A DNA stretch of 64,000 nt, taken from positions 29,334 through 93,333 of the forward strand of contig CANQNP010000002.1 of the NCBI GenBank assembly GCA_947625235.1, given 5' to 3'. The position numbers and the translations under genes were made by a program. Below the pieces are notes generated by a model. The model saw only the letters and a program-made list of their open reading frames with translations, made no database searches and was not told the DNA's origin. The DNA is from an uncultured Atopobiaceae bacterium. GTDB lineage: Bacteria; Actinomycetota; Coriobacteriia; Coriobacteriales; Atopobiaceae. Positions 18,241 to 26,900 of the stretch are shown in pieces (position 1 is the stretch's first letter; each line of letters begins with the position of its first letter).

Positions 18241-18723
18241 CTAGAGGAGCGGTTCGACCTCGCCCGCGGGAAGGGGATCGGTGAAGGAGAAGCCGTCGCC
18301 GGCGCCCAAGCCCGAGACGAGCTGGTAGGAGCTCCACGCCGCCGGCGCGCCCTTCTCGCCGAACTCGCAGATGAGGGCGTCGTGGTAGCCGGCCGAGAGC
18401 CCGGAGGCGGCACTCGGGGCGTCCTCGGCTGCCTCGCGCGCGGCGACGGCGCCGAGGTAGCAGATGGCCCAAGCCTCCGGCTCGCCAAGCGCCTCGCGAT
18501 CCACGGTGCCCGCGGCGAGGCCCTCCACCCAGCTCCGCGCCCACTCGAGGCCCTCTTCCGCGGGCGCGTCCTCGGAGGCGAAGGTGAGGCGCTCGTCGGC
18601 GCCGTCTACCACGCTCGCCACCACGCCGAGCTCGCCCTTCTCCGCAAGCGCGTCGAGGGCCTCCCCGATGAGGGTGGTCGCGAGCTCGTCCAGCCGCGCG
18701 CTCACCTGTCCCCGCTTCGCCAT
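18241..18723 (-). CDS. Small acidic protein of unknown function
   Basis: 160 residues from the ATG at 18723, preceded by GAAGGAGG at good spacing. The sequence is soluble, helical and rich in Ala, Glu and Gly (LDELATTLIGEALDALAEKG at the N-terminus; GAGDGFSFTDPLPAGEVEP near the C-terminus). I see no signal peptide, membrane segment or recognised domain. It lies 87 bases upstream of typA on the same strand and may be co-transcribed. Confidence 0.65.
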   Translation of the reverse strand: MAKRGQVSARLDELATTLIGEALDALAEKGELGVVASVVDGADERLTFASEDAPAEEGLEWARSWVEGLAAGTVDREALGEPEAWAICYLGAVAAREAAEDAPSAASGLSAGYHDALICEFGEKGAPAAWSSYQLVSGLGAGDGFSFTDPLPAGEVEPLL

Positions 18724-18807
18724 GGCGCCTCCTTCGCTCGCGTCCCATCGCGCTTGAGGGTAGCCCAAAGCCCCGGGCCGCCCCGCCACGACCTCACCTC
18801 ACGCAGC

Positions 18808-18853
18808 CAAAGCGCGACCCCCGCGGGGCGCGTGGCCGCCGCGGGGGTCGCGT
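18808..18853 (-). terminator. Terminator between the 1.1-thousand-residue surface gene and the small acidic gene
   Basis: GCGACCCCCGCGG and CCGCGGGGGTCGC form a 13-bp stem with a GC-rich loop, about 30 bases beyond the surface-protein stop. On the minus strand CTTTGG follows. It probably ends the surface-protein transcript. Confidence 0.6.
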
Positions 18854-18881
18854 TTGGCTCATGGACGCGATCGCGTGAGCG

Positions 18882-21800
18882 CTAGTACATGCCGTGCCAG
18901 ACGGGATCTTCCTCTTGATAGCCAAGGCTCACGAGGTAGTCGATCTCCTCTCTGTCCGTGGAGCAGTGGTGCGCGGCGGGACCATCCACGGCGTAGGGGT
19001 TGTAGAGGCGAATCATCGGCTTCGCGCCCGCCGCGTCCGAATAGAACGCGGGCTGTCCCTCGAATTCGAGCTGCCACCCGAGATCCGAGAGCTCCTGGAC
19101 CTCCGACCACTTGCTGGTATAGAGGTGCTCGGTGCTGTAGGGGTTGAAGAGGCGGTAGACGGGCACCTCGGACCACGCGGGCACGGAGAGCGGGTTCTTC
19201 GCCGTCTCATCGGTCCACCCGCGGCCCACGAGATCTTTGTATTCGGTGCTGCTCGTCGTGAAGAGGTGCTCGCCGCTCCACTGGTTGTAGAGACGGAACT
19301 GCTCCCTGGGCGAACCTTCGGGGTTATTCGGGTCGAAGCCCTCCGGCACCTCGCCCACGTTCACCGCGAAACCGGAGATCGACTGGGCGTGCGTGGCCGT
19401 CGCGGCGCGGGCCACGATGAACTCGCAGGTGCCCTGGCGCAGTGCGGTGATGGTCACCTCGTTGCCCGCCACCTCGGCATACGCGATGTCGTGGTCGTTG
19501 GAGATGGCGATGATCGCGCCGTCACCCTCGCCGCCAACCGAGATGGTGGTGGGCCTGCTGCCGGGGATGAGCTCGAGCTTCAGGCTTTCGAGCTCCACCG
19601 AGGACTCGGGCTTGTTGAGCGAAGTGCCGCCCTTCGCCTTGGAGTAGTTGAACGACGACATCGCCGCGTCGAGCGTGGCCTTCGTGTGGTCCACGTGCTT
19701 TTGCGTGGCGTCGGCGTTACCGAGCTCCTTCTGGCCGTGCGCGACGGAGCGCTCGAGGACGCTCATCACCTCAGGGGTCACCCAGTCGACGTTGGCCGGC
19801 ACGTCCTTGCCGTCCTCGGAGCTCGCGGCGGTGCTCATGAGGTTGTTCGCGGCGAGGAGGGTCTCGCCGAGTTCCCTCTTCTCGACCACGACTTCCGGCT
19901 CCGTTGGCGTCGTGGGAGTGTCGGATCCGCCAGAGCCACCCGAACCACCAGAACCACCAGAACCACCAGAGCCGCCGGATCCGCCGGGCGTCGAAGGCGA
20001 TTGCGCCAACGGCTTATAGGTGCCGGTGAGCACGGTGTAGTTGTCGTTGTGTGGCGTGTAGGTCCAGCCATAGGACTTGCCGGCCACGACGCTCTCGTTC
20101 GGCGTGTCCCACTCCACCGTGCCATTGAGCTTTTCGCTGCCGATGCCCGCGAACGTGCTTGCGCTGAGGTGGTAATCGGAGAGCTTCGGGCCGCTCCCGG
20201 TGACCGTGGGATAGCCGATGGGCGTGGCCTTGTTGATCACGATTTGGCCGGAGGTCTCGGACCCTTCGTACTGGTGGCCGTCCGGGAGGGTCACCACGAC
20301 CTTGTAGTCCCATGTGCCCGCGTTCGTGGGCGGCGTATGCTGGAAGCCATTGTTGTCCTTGAGGTCGTACGTCACCTCATAGCTCGCCTCGCTCACGTTT
20401 GGCACGAGCGTCACCGTCACGGAATGCGGCTTGGTGTTGTAGTCGCCCGTCTTGCCCGTGACGTCGGCCTGCACCGCGTCCTTCGAGGTGATGTGCACCT
20501 TCGCGACCCCCGTGGTCGTGGTGTAGTTGGTCACATCGACGGGATGGAAGGTGAAGCGGTACTCGACCGCTTGGCCAGAGGCGCCGCTGATTGCCTGATC
20601 CCCGTTCTCCCAGTTCGCATAGCCGGCCACGCTGTTGCCGTTGTGGGGATTCTTGCCGGCGATGTTGAGCACGATGTTGTTGAGCGGCGTACCCGCCTTG
20701 CCCGAGCCGGCCACGATTTCGGCGTCGAACACCGGGGTGGCCTTCGTCACCTTGTAGAGGCTCGAGGTTGAGACGGTGTAGTTCGAATTGCTCGACTTGG
20801 CGGTGATCGCGTAGCCGTTGGTGTTCACGGCCGCGCCGGGATCGGTCGCCTTGCTCGAGAGGTTCACCGCGCTCACGTTGTCCCCGTGTGCCACTCCTTC
20901 GATGATGAGGACGCTCGAGGGCAGCGTCCCGGTTTCGCCGTATACCTTCGACTTATCGAGGCTGAACGTGAGCGGCTTCGGGGTGATGGTGAGCGTGGCC
21001 GTTGCGTAGCCGGGCGCGTAGTCCTTCGTGGCCGCGGTCTTCACCACCACGTCATAGACGCCCACATCCTTGGGCTCAGTGGGCAGGCCGTTGTAGGTGA
21101 TGGTCATCGTGCCGTCGGAAGTCACCTTGGGCGTGACCTTCTTCGCGGTGCCGTCGTACACGAAGCTTTCGCTGGCAACGCTGAGGCCAGCGGGCGTGCC
21201 GTCGCGACCGACCCACGTGACCGTCGCGGACGACTCATACGGTACGTAGTAGTCCTTGTCGTTGCCCTTAGGCACGAACCGATACCTCTGGACGGACGTG
21301 GTGCTCTTCCCGCTCACGGGACTCATGGAGAACGTGGGGTCGACCCACTCGAAATCACCCTCGACCTCGATGCTTCGATCCCACATGTTCGCCATCCTGC
21401 CCGTGGGAGGATGCTCATTAAGCGTTTCCCCTGCTTGGAACTGCGATATCTTCACCGGGTCTCCGATGACGGAGAGCGTCGATGGCAGCACCTCGACCTG
21501 GAGCGTGGGGAGGGAGCCAGTGATGTTGTACTTATGGCTATCCACGAGATTGTAATTCCCGCTAATGGATTTCCTCTCCAGCGTGGGAGCGGTGAGGCCG
21601 AGCTCCCCGAGGGTCATCTTTCCCAAGGTGGTATCCACCTGCTCGCGGGAATAGTTGACGCTCGCACCGTAGTTTCGCGTGTGCTTGACTACGGGGTCGA
21701 GAATCTTGAGCTCGTCCATTATGAGGTTGAGCTTGATCTTGATCGGGTCCAGCGAAAGTCGCACGAAGAAGATTTCGCCGTCCTTCTCCAGAGGCTTGGA

Positions 21801-22172
21801 GGGACGCCCTGCCGGATTAAGCTTCACCGTGATGGTGGCATGATCCTTGGGCGCGACCGAACCCTTATCCGTCTTTATCGTGAAGAAGGTGCCGGACGTG
21901 ATAGGGGTGATCTGGATGTACTCCTCCGTGTTGTTGGTGATGGTGAAGGTCTTTTCCGGCTGCTGGTCAAACTCGTCGTACTTCACATCGCCGAAGTTCA
22001 CCTCGCCGGTACTCGCCTCGACCTTCCCCGCCTCCATGGGGTAGGCGGTGTGCTCGCGAGAAGCGTTCGTCTGTGCCTCGGCGAGGGTGGGCGCTTGGAT
22101 GGCGGCGAAGGCGCCGAGGCCCACGAGGGCGGCCGCGAAGGCCGCCGCAAGGACTTTCTTCATGCGTTTCAA
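18882..22172 (-). CDS. Secreted surface protein with Ig-like/MBG repeats, Gly-Ser linker and DUF5648-like C-terminus
   Basis: About 1096 residues. I start at the TTG at 22172 because GAGAGGAG is well spaced before it; an ATG three codons later is the alternative. A signal peptide (KKVLAAAFAAALVGLGAF, cleavage near AEA-Q) is followed by a beta-sandwich region, then several MBG-type Ig-like repeats (SFVYDGTAKKVTPKV, KPLTFSLDKSKVYGETG), a (GGS)n linker, a FIVAR-like helical domain, a Big_2-like domain and three DUF5648-like repeats marked by FRLYNQWSGEHLFTT, YRLFNPYSTEHLYTS and IRLYNPYA. No LPXTG or SLH anchor is present. Probably an exported adhesin; the ligand is unknown. Confidence 0.85.
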   Translation of the reverse strand: MKRMKKVLAAAFAAALVGLGAFAAIQAPTLAEAQTNASREHTAYPMEAGKVEASTGEVNFGDVKYDEFDQQPEKTFTITNNTEEYIQITPITSGTFFTIKTDKGSVAPKDHATITVKLNPAGRPSKPLEKDGEIFFVRLSLDPIKIKLNLIMDELKILDPVVKHTRNYGASVNYSREQVDTTLGKMTLGELGLTAPTLERKSISGNYNLVDSHKYNITGSLPTLQVEVLPSTLSVIGDPVKISQFQAGETLNEHPPTGRMANMWDRSIEVEGDFEWVDPTFSMSPVSGKSTTSVQRYRFVPKGNDKDYYVPYESSATVTWVGRDGTPAGLSVASESFVYDGTAKKVTPKVTSDGTMTITYNGLPTEPKDVGVYDVVVKTAATKDYAPGYATATLTITPKPLTFSLDKSKVYGETGTLPSSVLIIEGVAHGDNVSAVNLSSKATDPGAAVNTNGYAITAKSSNSNYTVSTSSLYKVTKATPVFDAEIVAGSGKAGTPLNNIVLNIAGKNPHNGNSVAGYANWENGDQAISGASGQAVEYRFTFHPVDVTNYTTTTGVAKVHITSKDAVQADVTGKTGDYNTKPHSVTVTLVPNVSEASYEVTYDLKDNNGFQHTPPTNAGTWDYKVVVTLPDGHQYEGSETSGQIVINKATPIGYPTVTGSGPKLSDYHLSASTFAGIGSEKLNGTVEWDTPNESVVAGKSYGWTYTPHNDNYTVLTGTYKPLAQSPSTPGGSGGSGGSGGSGGSGGSGGSDTPTTPTEPEVVVEKRELGETLLAANNLMSTAASSEDGKDVPANVDWVTPEVMSVLERSVAHGQKELGNADATQKHVDHTKATLDAAMSSFNYSKAKGGTSLNKPESSVELESLKLELIPGSRPTTISVGGEGDGAIIAISNDHDIAYAEVAGNEVTITALRQGTCEFIVARAATATHAQSISGFAVNVGEVPEGFDPNNPEGSPREQFRLYNQWSGEHLFTTSSTEYKDLVGRGWTDETAKNPLSVPAWSEVPVYRLFNPYSTEHLYTSKWSEVQELSDLGWQLEFEGQPAFYSDAAGAKPMIRLYNPYAVDGPAAHHCSTDREEIDYLVSLGYQEEDPVWHGMY

Positions 22173-22290
22173 GATGGCTCCTCTCGGGGAGTGCCATGGG
22201 GCGTGGACAGGCAACGAGCGCTGCGGAAACTTCGCCCACCCCGCAGTCGCTCGCGTGCCGAAGCGCTTCCAGACCCCAGCGCGCGGTTTT

Positions 22291-22319
22291 TAGATAAGGG
22301 GAAGTGTACGTGGCGTGAA
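22291..22319 (-). promoter_or_regulatory. Weak promoter candidate for the surface-protein gene
   Basis: Minus strand TTCACG, 17 bases, TATCTA, about 120 bases before the start codon. Only about half the consensus positions match. Confidence 0.25.
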
Positions 22320-22574
22320 CGACGACCGGCAAGTGGCATTCAAAAACCGATCACCGGAGTACACAAACACATCACGGAGCGCCCGCGCACGACGCCGCAC
22401 GGCCGTGCTATGGGCACGCGGGCCAGCGCGAAGCGTCATCTGGCTTCGCGCTCCACGGGATCGCGACAGAAAGATGGCACGGAGCCGCGGGATTGCGCGC
22501 GACGGGTATGCTTGTGGCAACAGGCGAGACCCGCTCCTGTGTCGTCATGAAGTCAGCGGGCGACGCTTCTATTT

Positions 22575-22612
22575 GCGGGGCCGAGCGGCAACTCGGCCCC
22601 GGCGCCTTTTAG
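22575..22612 (+). terminator. Terminator-like hairpin
   Basis: GGGGCCGAG and CTCGGCCCC pair around CGGCAA, followed by GGCGCCTTTTA. No gene is evident upstream on the plus strand, so it may belong to a lost gene. Confidence 0.55.
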
Positions 22613-22770
22613 CGGGTGGTTTCCGATGTCTTCGTCTCCTGCCCACGAAATCATAGAGCTCGAGGGCAAACGCGGCAATCGTCGCGATCTGATCACTATG
22701 GCGTTCTTGCTTATCCAGTTTCATGTAGCATGGCTAAGCTACTTCACCATATTCCATTTCATCGCGGCGC

Positions 22771-23013
22771 CACGAGGTGGATTTCTGCGTGGGCGATTCG
22801 CTCTTTTCTGAGGGGCTCGGGCTTTACCAGGTGGCGTGGGACGTGAGCGAGCCGACGGTGCTCCGGCGAGAATGCCGCGCGCTCTGGGAGGCCATGGCCG
22901 AGACCGGCGCCCGGCAATCGACGCTCATCGTCGGCCAGGGCGCCGAACAGGACATCGAGCGCGACGGCATGCGCATCTACTGCCTCCCCGCGTGGCGCTG
23001 GCTCCTCGGGTGA
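22771..23013 (+). pseudogene. C-terminal remnant of an AAA ATPase with DUF4143
   Basis: The translated piece runs HEVDFCVGDSLFSEGLGLYQ and ends LPAWRWLLG. EVDF, then LYQV.W(D)VS(E)PT.RE..AL and the closing PAW(R/K)WLL are the standard end of the DUF4143 domain found on AAA_14-type ATPases of mobile and defence-related loci. The preceding four-fifths of the gene is absent, and there is no start codon context. It marks past gene loss next to the toxin-antitoxin pair. Confidence 0.7.
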
Positions 23014-23120
23014 GCGCCAACTGGCCTCACCCAGCGCAGGGCGTGACGGTTCGCCTGCAATGAGGTCTCGCACACGGGTATCATAATTTTGATATTTTGT
23101 CGACAGACGGGGAGCATGCC

Positions 23121-23378
23121 ATGAACATCCGTCCCATATCCGATCTTCGCAATCACTTCCCCGACGTCGAGCGGGAGGTGCGGCAAACCGGGCCCGTCTT
23201 CCTCACCAAGAACGGCTACGGGACGATGGTCATCATGAGCATCGACCAGTTCGACCACCTCAACGGGACCGTGGAATCAGCGCTTGATGTGGCGGATGCG
23301 CAAGCGGCCTCCACGGACCTTCGCCTCGCCCACAGCGAGGTCTTCGATGCGGTGCGGAAGGGCCTTGGCCATGCCTGA
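23121..23378 (+). CDS. Phd/YefM-type antitoxin
   Basis: 85 residues. It begins with NIRPISDLRNHFPDVEREV, the DNA-binding N-terminal part of the Phd/YefM fold, followed by PVFLTKNGYGTMVIMSID, the conserved second strand-helix. The C-terminal helix (LRLAHSEVFDAVRKGL) would wrap the toxin. The ATG at 23121 has GGGGAG upstream; an earlier in-frame ATG lacks this. The gene overlaps the toxin gene by 8 bases. Such antitoxins neutralise their partner and repress their own operon. Confidence 0.88.
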   Translation: MNIRPISDLRNHFPDVEREVRQTGPVFLTKNGYGTMVIMSIDQFDHLNGTVESALDVADAQAASTDLRLAHSEVFDAVRKGLGHA

Positions 23379-23688
23379 TGGGCCCTACGAGCTTCGCTAC
23401 CTGCCCCTTTTCCTCTCTGACTTGGAAGACGCGGTCCACTACGTCGCGAAGGTGCTCGGAAACCCCGCCGCGGCCGAAAGGCTCGTCGACACTCTCGAGC
23501 AGAAGCTGCTCGCCTATCGCGAGAACCCGTTCGCCGCGCCAGCGTATCGCTCGGCATCAGGGCGCCCACACGCCTATCGATGGTTCGGGGTGGGCAACTA
23601 CATGGCCTTCTTCGTCGTCCTCGACCACACCATCGAGGTCCGACGCTTCCTCTACGGCGCCCGAGACCTCACGCGCCTCGCGCCGTAG
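23371..23688 (+). CDS. RelE/ParE-family toxin
   Basis: 105 residues. YELRYLPLFLSDLEDAVHYV opens the RelE/ParE fold, ENPFAAPAYR is the middle loop and YRWFGVGNYMAFFVV followed by VEVRRFLYGARDL-like IEVRRFLYGARDL is the conserved C-terminal beta-hairpin. RelE members cut mRNA on the ribosome and ParE members inhibit gyrase; sequence alone does not decide which. It is translationally coupled to the antitoxin and lies in a repeat-rich spacer between two surface-protein genes. Confidence 0.88.
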   Translation: MPDGPYELRYLPLFLSDLEDAVHYVAKVLGNPAAAERLVDTLEQKLLAYRENPFAAPAYRSASGRPHAYRWFGVGNYMAFFVVLDHTIEVRRFLYGARDLTRLAP

Positions 23689-23757
23689 GGTGCGAGGCGC
23701 CTCGCGCGGCATGAGGCCAGATGGCACGCCGCATACGGTCCCGGGCGTGCGGCCGTT

Positions 23758-23826
23758 GAACACTTTTGCCCGATCGGGCCAAAGTGTTCAGTAAACACTT
23801 TTGCCCGATCGGGCCAAAGTGTTCAA
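23758..23826. repeat. Two tandem copies of a 32-bp palindrome
   Basis: GAACACTTT...AAAGTGTTC occurs twice with the shared centre TGCCCGATCGGGCC, separated by AGTA. Each copy folds into an almost perfect hairpin. The second copy begins AAACAC instead of GAACAC. It lies 70 bases after the toxin gene. Confidence 0.9.
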
Positions 23827-23849
23827 CGCGATGGTTCACCGAGTCCAAA

Positions 23850-23879
23850 CAAGACAAAAGGGACGGTTCTTTTGTCTTG
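23850..23879. repeat. REP-like hairpin CAAGACAAAAG-N8-CTTTTGTCTTG
   Basis: An 11-bp stem with the loop GGACGGTT. Hairpins with this GACAAAAG...GGACGGTT...CTTTTGTC core are, to my knowledge, common dispersed repeats in Firmicutes and some actinobacteria. No transposase is nearby. Confidence 0.75.
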
Positions 23880-23938
23880 CGCGGTGTGGCGCGAAGCGGC
23901 GCGCGGCAAGCGGGTTCTCGCGGCGCCTTTCCTGAATC

Positions 23939-23971
23939 ATCTGGCCCCGCGCTACGCGAGGCCAGATGACA
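23939..23971 (-). terminator. Hairpin downstream of the 1613-aa protease
   Basis: CATCTGGCC and GGCCAGATG pair around CCGCGCTACGCGA, about 25 bases beyond the protease stop. GGCCAGATGGC also occurs at 23715. It probably serves as a terminator. Confidence 0.5.
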
Positions 23972-23992
23972 CGTTCGGTTCGGCAGGGGGGT

Positions 23993-26900
23993 CTACTTAT
24001 CCGTCTTCTCCGGCAGGGAGGAGGCGTAGAACTTCTCGCCTTCGCCTTCCCAGCCGTCGGTGATACGCGGGAGGTATTCGTCTGAGTAGTCCGTGGTCCA
24101 GTGGTGGGTGCCCTCGGTGACGTAGTGGTTGAAGAGCTGGTATATGGGGTAGGCAGCGCTCTTCGCCCTCGTTGCATCGACGCTGTAGAAGGCGGGCTCG
24201 CCCTTGAAGTCCCATCGCCAGCCGTGGTTGTCGACGAGGTCTTTAGCCTCACCGTAGCCCTTCGTGTAGTAGTGGTCGAAGTTATAGGGGTTGTAGAGAC
24301 GATAGACCGGCTCGCCCGACTTGGGCGCATACCAGCCAATGTGCTCGAAGATCCACCCTGCTTTCTCGAGGTCCTTGCATTCCTCCTCGTCTGCGGTGAA
24401 GAGGTGGGCGCCCGACCACTTGTTGTAGTAGCGGTGGACCGCCACCTCGTTCGCGTGCGGGTCTGTGGTGGGGGCGGTGAAACGCACGGTGTGCGTGGCG
24501 GTGGAGCCGTCGGCGCAGGTGATGGCGAGCTGGAAGCTCGCGTTTGCGAGTTCGCTTGCCGTGTGGCCAGTGGCGGCCTGCGTGCGCACGGCCTTGGCGA
24601 GCGCCTCGTTCACGCACCTCTCGCAGAAGGCCTCGATGTCGCGCGAGCTCGCGCCGGTGAGGGTGATCGAGATCTGCGCGTTGCCCACGAGCTGGACGGT
24701 TTCGGCCTTCGAGCTCTGAAGCGCGGTGACGATGCCCTTCACGGGGCCGTCGGAGACCTTCTCCACCGGCGCCTCCTCGTCGGCGATGGCCACCGTCCAC
24801 GTGACGTCGCCGGAGTCCTCGTCGGAGCCGCTGCTCGTGCTCGGCGCGGCGCTCACCTCGGCCACCGTGCCTGAGGCTTTGTTGATGTCCTCGATCGTGC
24901 TCGGGGCCACGACCTCCTCGCGCATCTGCCCGGCATCGCTCTCCTCGCCCTTCGGCGGCTCGGGGGTGCTAGTGCCACCGGGCGTGGGCGTTGTGCTCGA
25001 ACCGGTGCCACCGGAGCCGGAGCCGCTCGAGCCGGAGCTGGAGCCGCTCGAGCCCCCGCTCGACGAGCCGCCACCGGAGCCGCCGGGCGTCGTGCCACCG
25101 GGCGTGGTTGCCGCCTCCACATGCACCTCGACGGTCGTCGACCCGCTCTCGTGGTTTTGGTCGGCCGGGCACGTGATGGTGATCGTGGCATCGCCCGCCG
25201 CGATCGGCGTCACCGTGACGCTACTCGTACCCTGCGCCTTCACCGTGGCCACCCCGGTCGCGCTGCTCTTCGCTGCAAGCTGCGTACTCGCGCCCGAAAC
25301 CGTGATCGTGCCGGACGCGCCCACCTTGAGGTTCCCCGTCCACCCCTTCGTGGCCGTGAGCGTGGTCTTGGCAGGCGTGATCTCGAAGCTGATGACCCGC
25401 TCCCCGGTGTAGCCATTCGCACCCCGTGCGTAGATGTAGCCGGTGCCCGCGTTGGTGTTTTCCGCGTAGCTCAGCGTGTAGTCGGCCGATTTCTGCAGCT
25501 CGTGGCCGTTCAGCCAGATCTCCGGCGTCGGGTTGATCGCATGGCCCGTATAGGGATAGGAGGGCTGCACGTCGAAGACGAGCGCGCCCGAGATGTCGCC
25601 CTTCTTCGCCTGATCCGTGTTCTCCTCGATCTTCACCTGACAGGTGGCGCTCTTGCCTCCCACCTCGGCCGTCACGCTCGTGTTTCCGGGTTTCGACGCC
25701 GTGAGCTTGCCGGTCGAATCGATCGTCGCGATGCCATCACCCGAGATCTTCCACGTCACGTCCTGCTCGATCGCGTTTGCGGGCGTGATCTTCGCGGTGA
25801 GCTGCCTCGTGTCTCCGGCTTTCATGGTCACGGTGCTTGGCTCGATGTCCACCTGCGACACGTGCACCGTCTGGCCGCCCACCACCACCGCGAGCTTCGC
25901 CTCAGCGCCGGAGTAGTTCCCCCACGGCGACACGTTCAGCGTGATGATCGCGGTGCCTTCGCTCTTCGCGTTCACTGTGAGCCGGCTCGTGGGGTATGCC
26001 TCCGCGAGGCTCACCTCCGCGACATTCGGGCTGGTGTTGCTCACGTCCACAATGGGCAAGCTGTTGGTGCCCTTGTACGTCACATCGATCGTCCTCGAAT
26101 CGCCAGCGTTGAGGTCCAGCTGCGTTGCGCCAAGGTTGAGCGTGGCCTTCGCCGGAAGGATCACGTAGCTGCGATGGGTCTCGCCGGTGTAGCCGCCCAT
26201 GCCCTTCGCGTAGACGTACGCCGTGCCCGCACGGTCGAAGAACGACCAGGAATAGGTGAAGTCCTTGCCCTCCTGCAGCTTCGTTTCCCCAAGCGTCACC
26301 TCCGGCTTGGGCTTCACGCCGCCGGGCTTGTATTCCTGATCTGGAACCGCGGCGATCGTCGCGTTCGAGAGGTCTCGATTCGGATCGCGCACCTTCACCG
26401 TGATCTTGATCGTTTGACCGGGCTTGTAATTTCCTTCTGGGTCGATCCCGAGCGTGACGGTCGTCTCGCCCTCGCCCTTCGGCTCGATGTGAATCGTGTT
26501 GTAGACGACCTTGATGAGGTTTTGGTACTCGGAGACGACCTTGGCCTCCGCTACGCCCGGGTCCTCGCTCTTGACCGTGAATTTCATGGTGGGCGAGCAG
26601 AAGATGTGCTCGTCGTACGGATCGCCGCCGCCCACGAGCTCGATCTTCTCGTGGTGCACCTGCGAATCGAGGTTCATGGAGCCTTTGGCTTGCGCGATGT
26701 CGAACGTGAGGGTGCGCGTTCCCGTGTAGACGCCGATGCCCGTGATGGTGACCGTGGCCGGCGACCCATGCGTCGCGTCTTTGTTGTTCTCATAGGAGAG
26801 CGTGTAGTCCTCGTCGAGGATGAGGAGCTCGTTCTGCTGCTTGACGGTCGGCTGGGGTTCAAAGTACACGTTGTTGAACGTGTACTCCTTGGGCATGTTC

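Larger units (their letters stand above)
22173..22770. other. Intergenic region upstream of the surface protein, no gene
   Basis: About 600 bases with no reliable gene. Short frames are present but are compositionally random and lack ribosome-binding sites. Contains a weak minus-strand promoter candidate (22291-22319) and a plus-strand terminator-like hairpin (22575-22612). Confidence 0.6.

Noticed and set aside
22616..22846. Short plus-strand frames upstream of the DUF4143 remnant
   Set aside because: No recognisable protein, no ribosome-binding site, and they run into the pseudogene in another frame.
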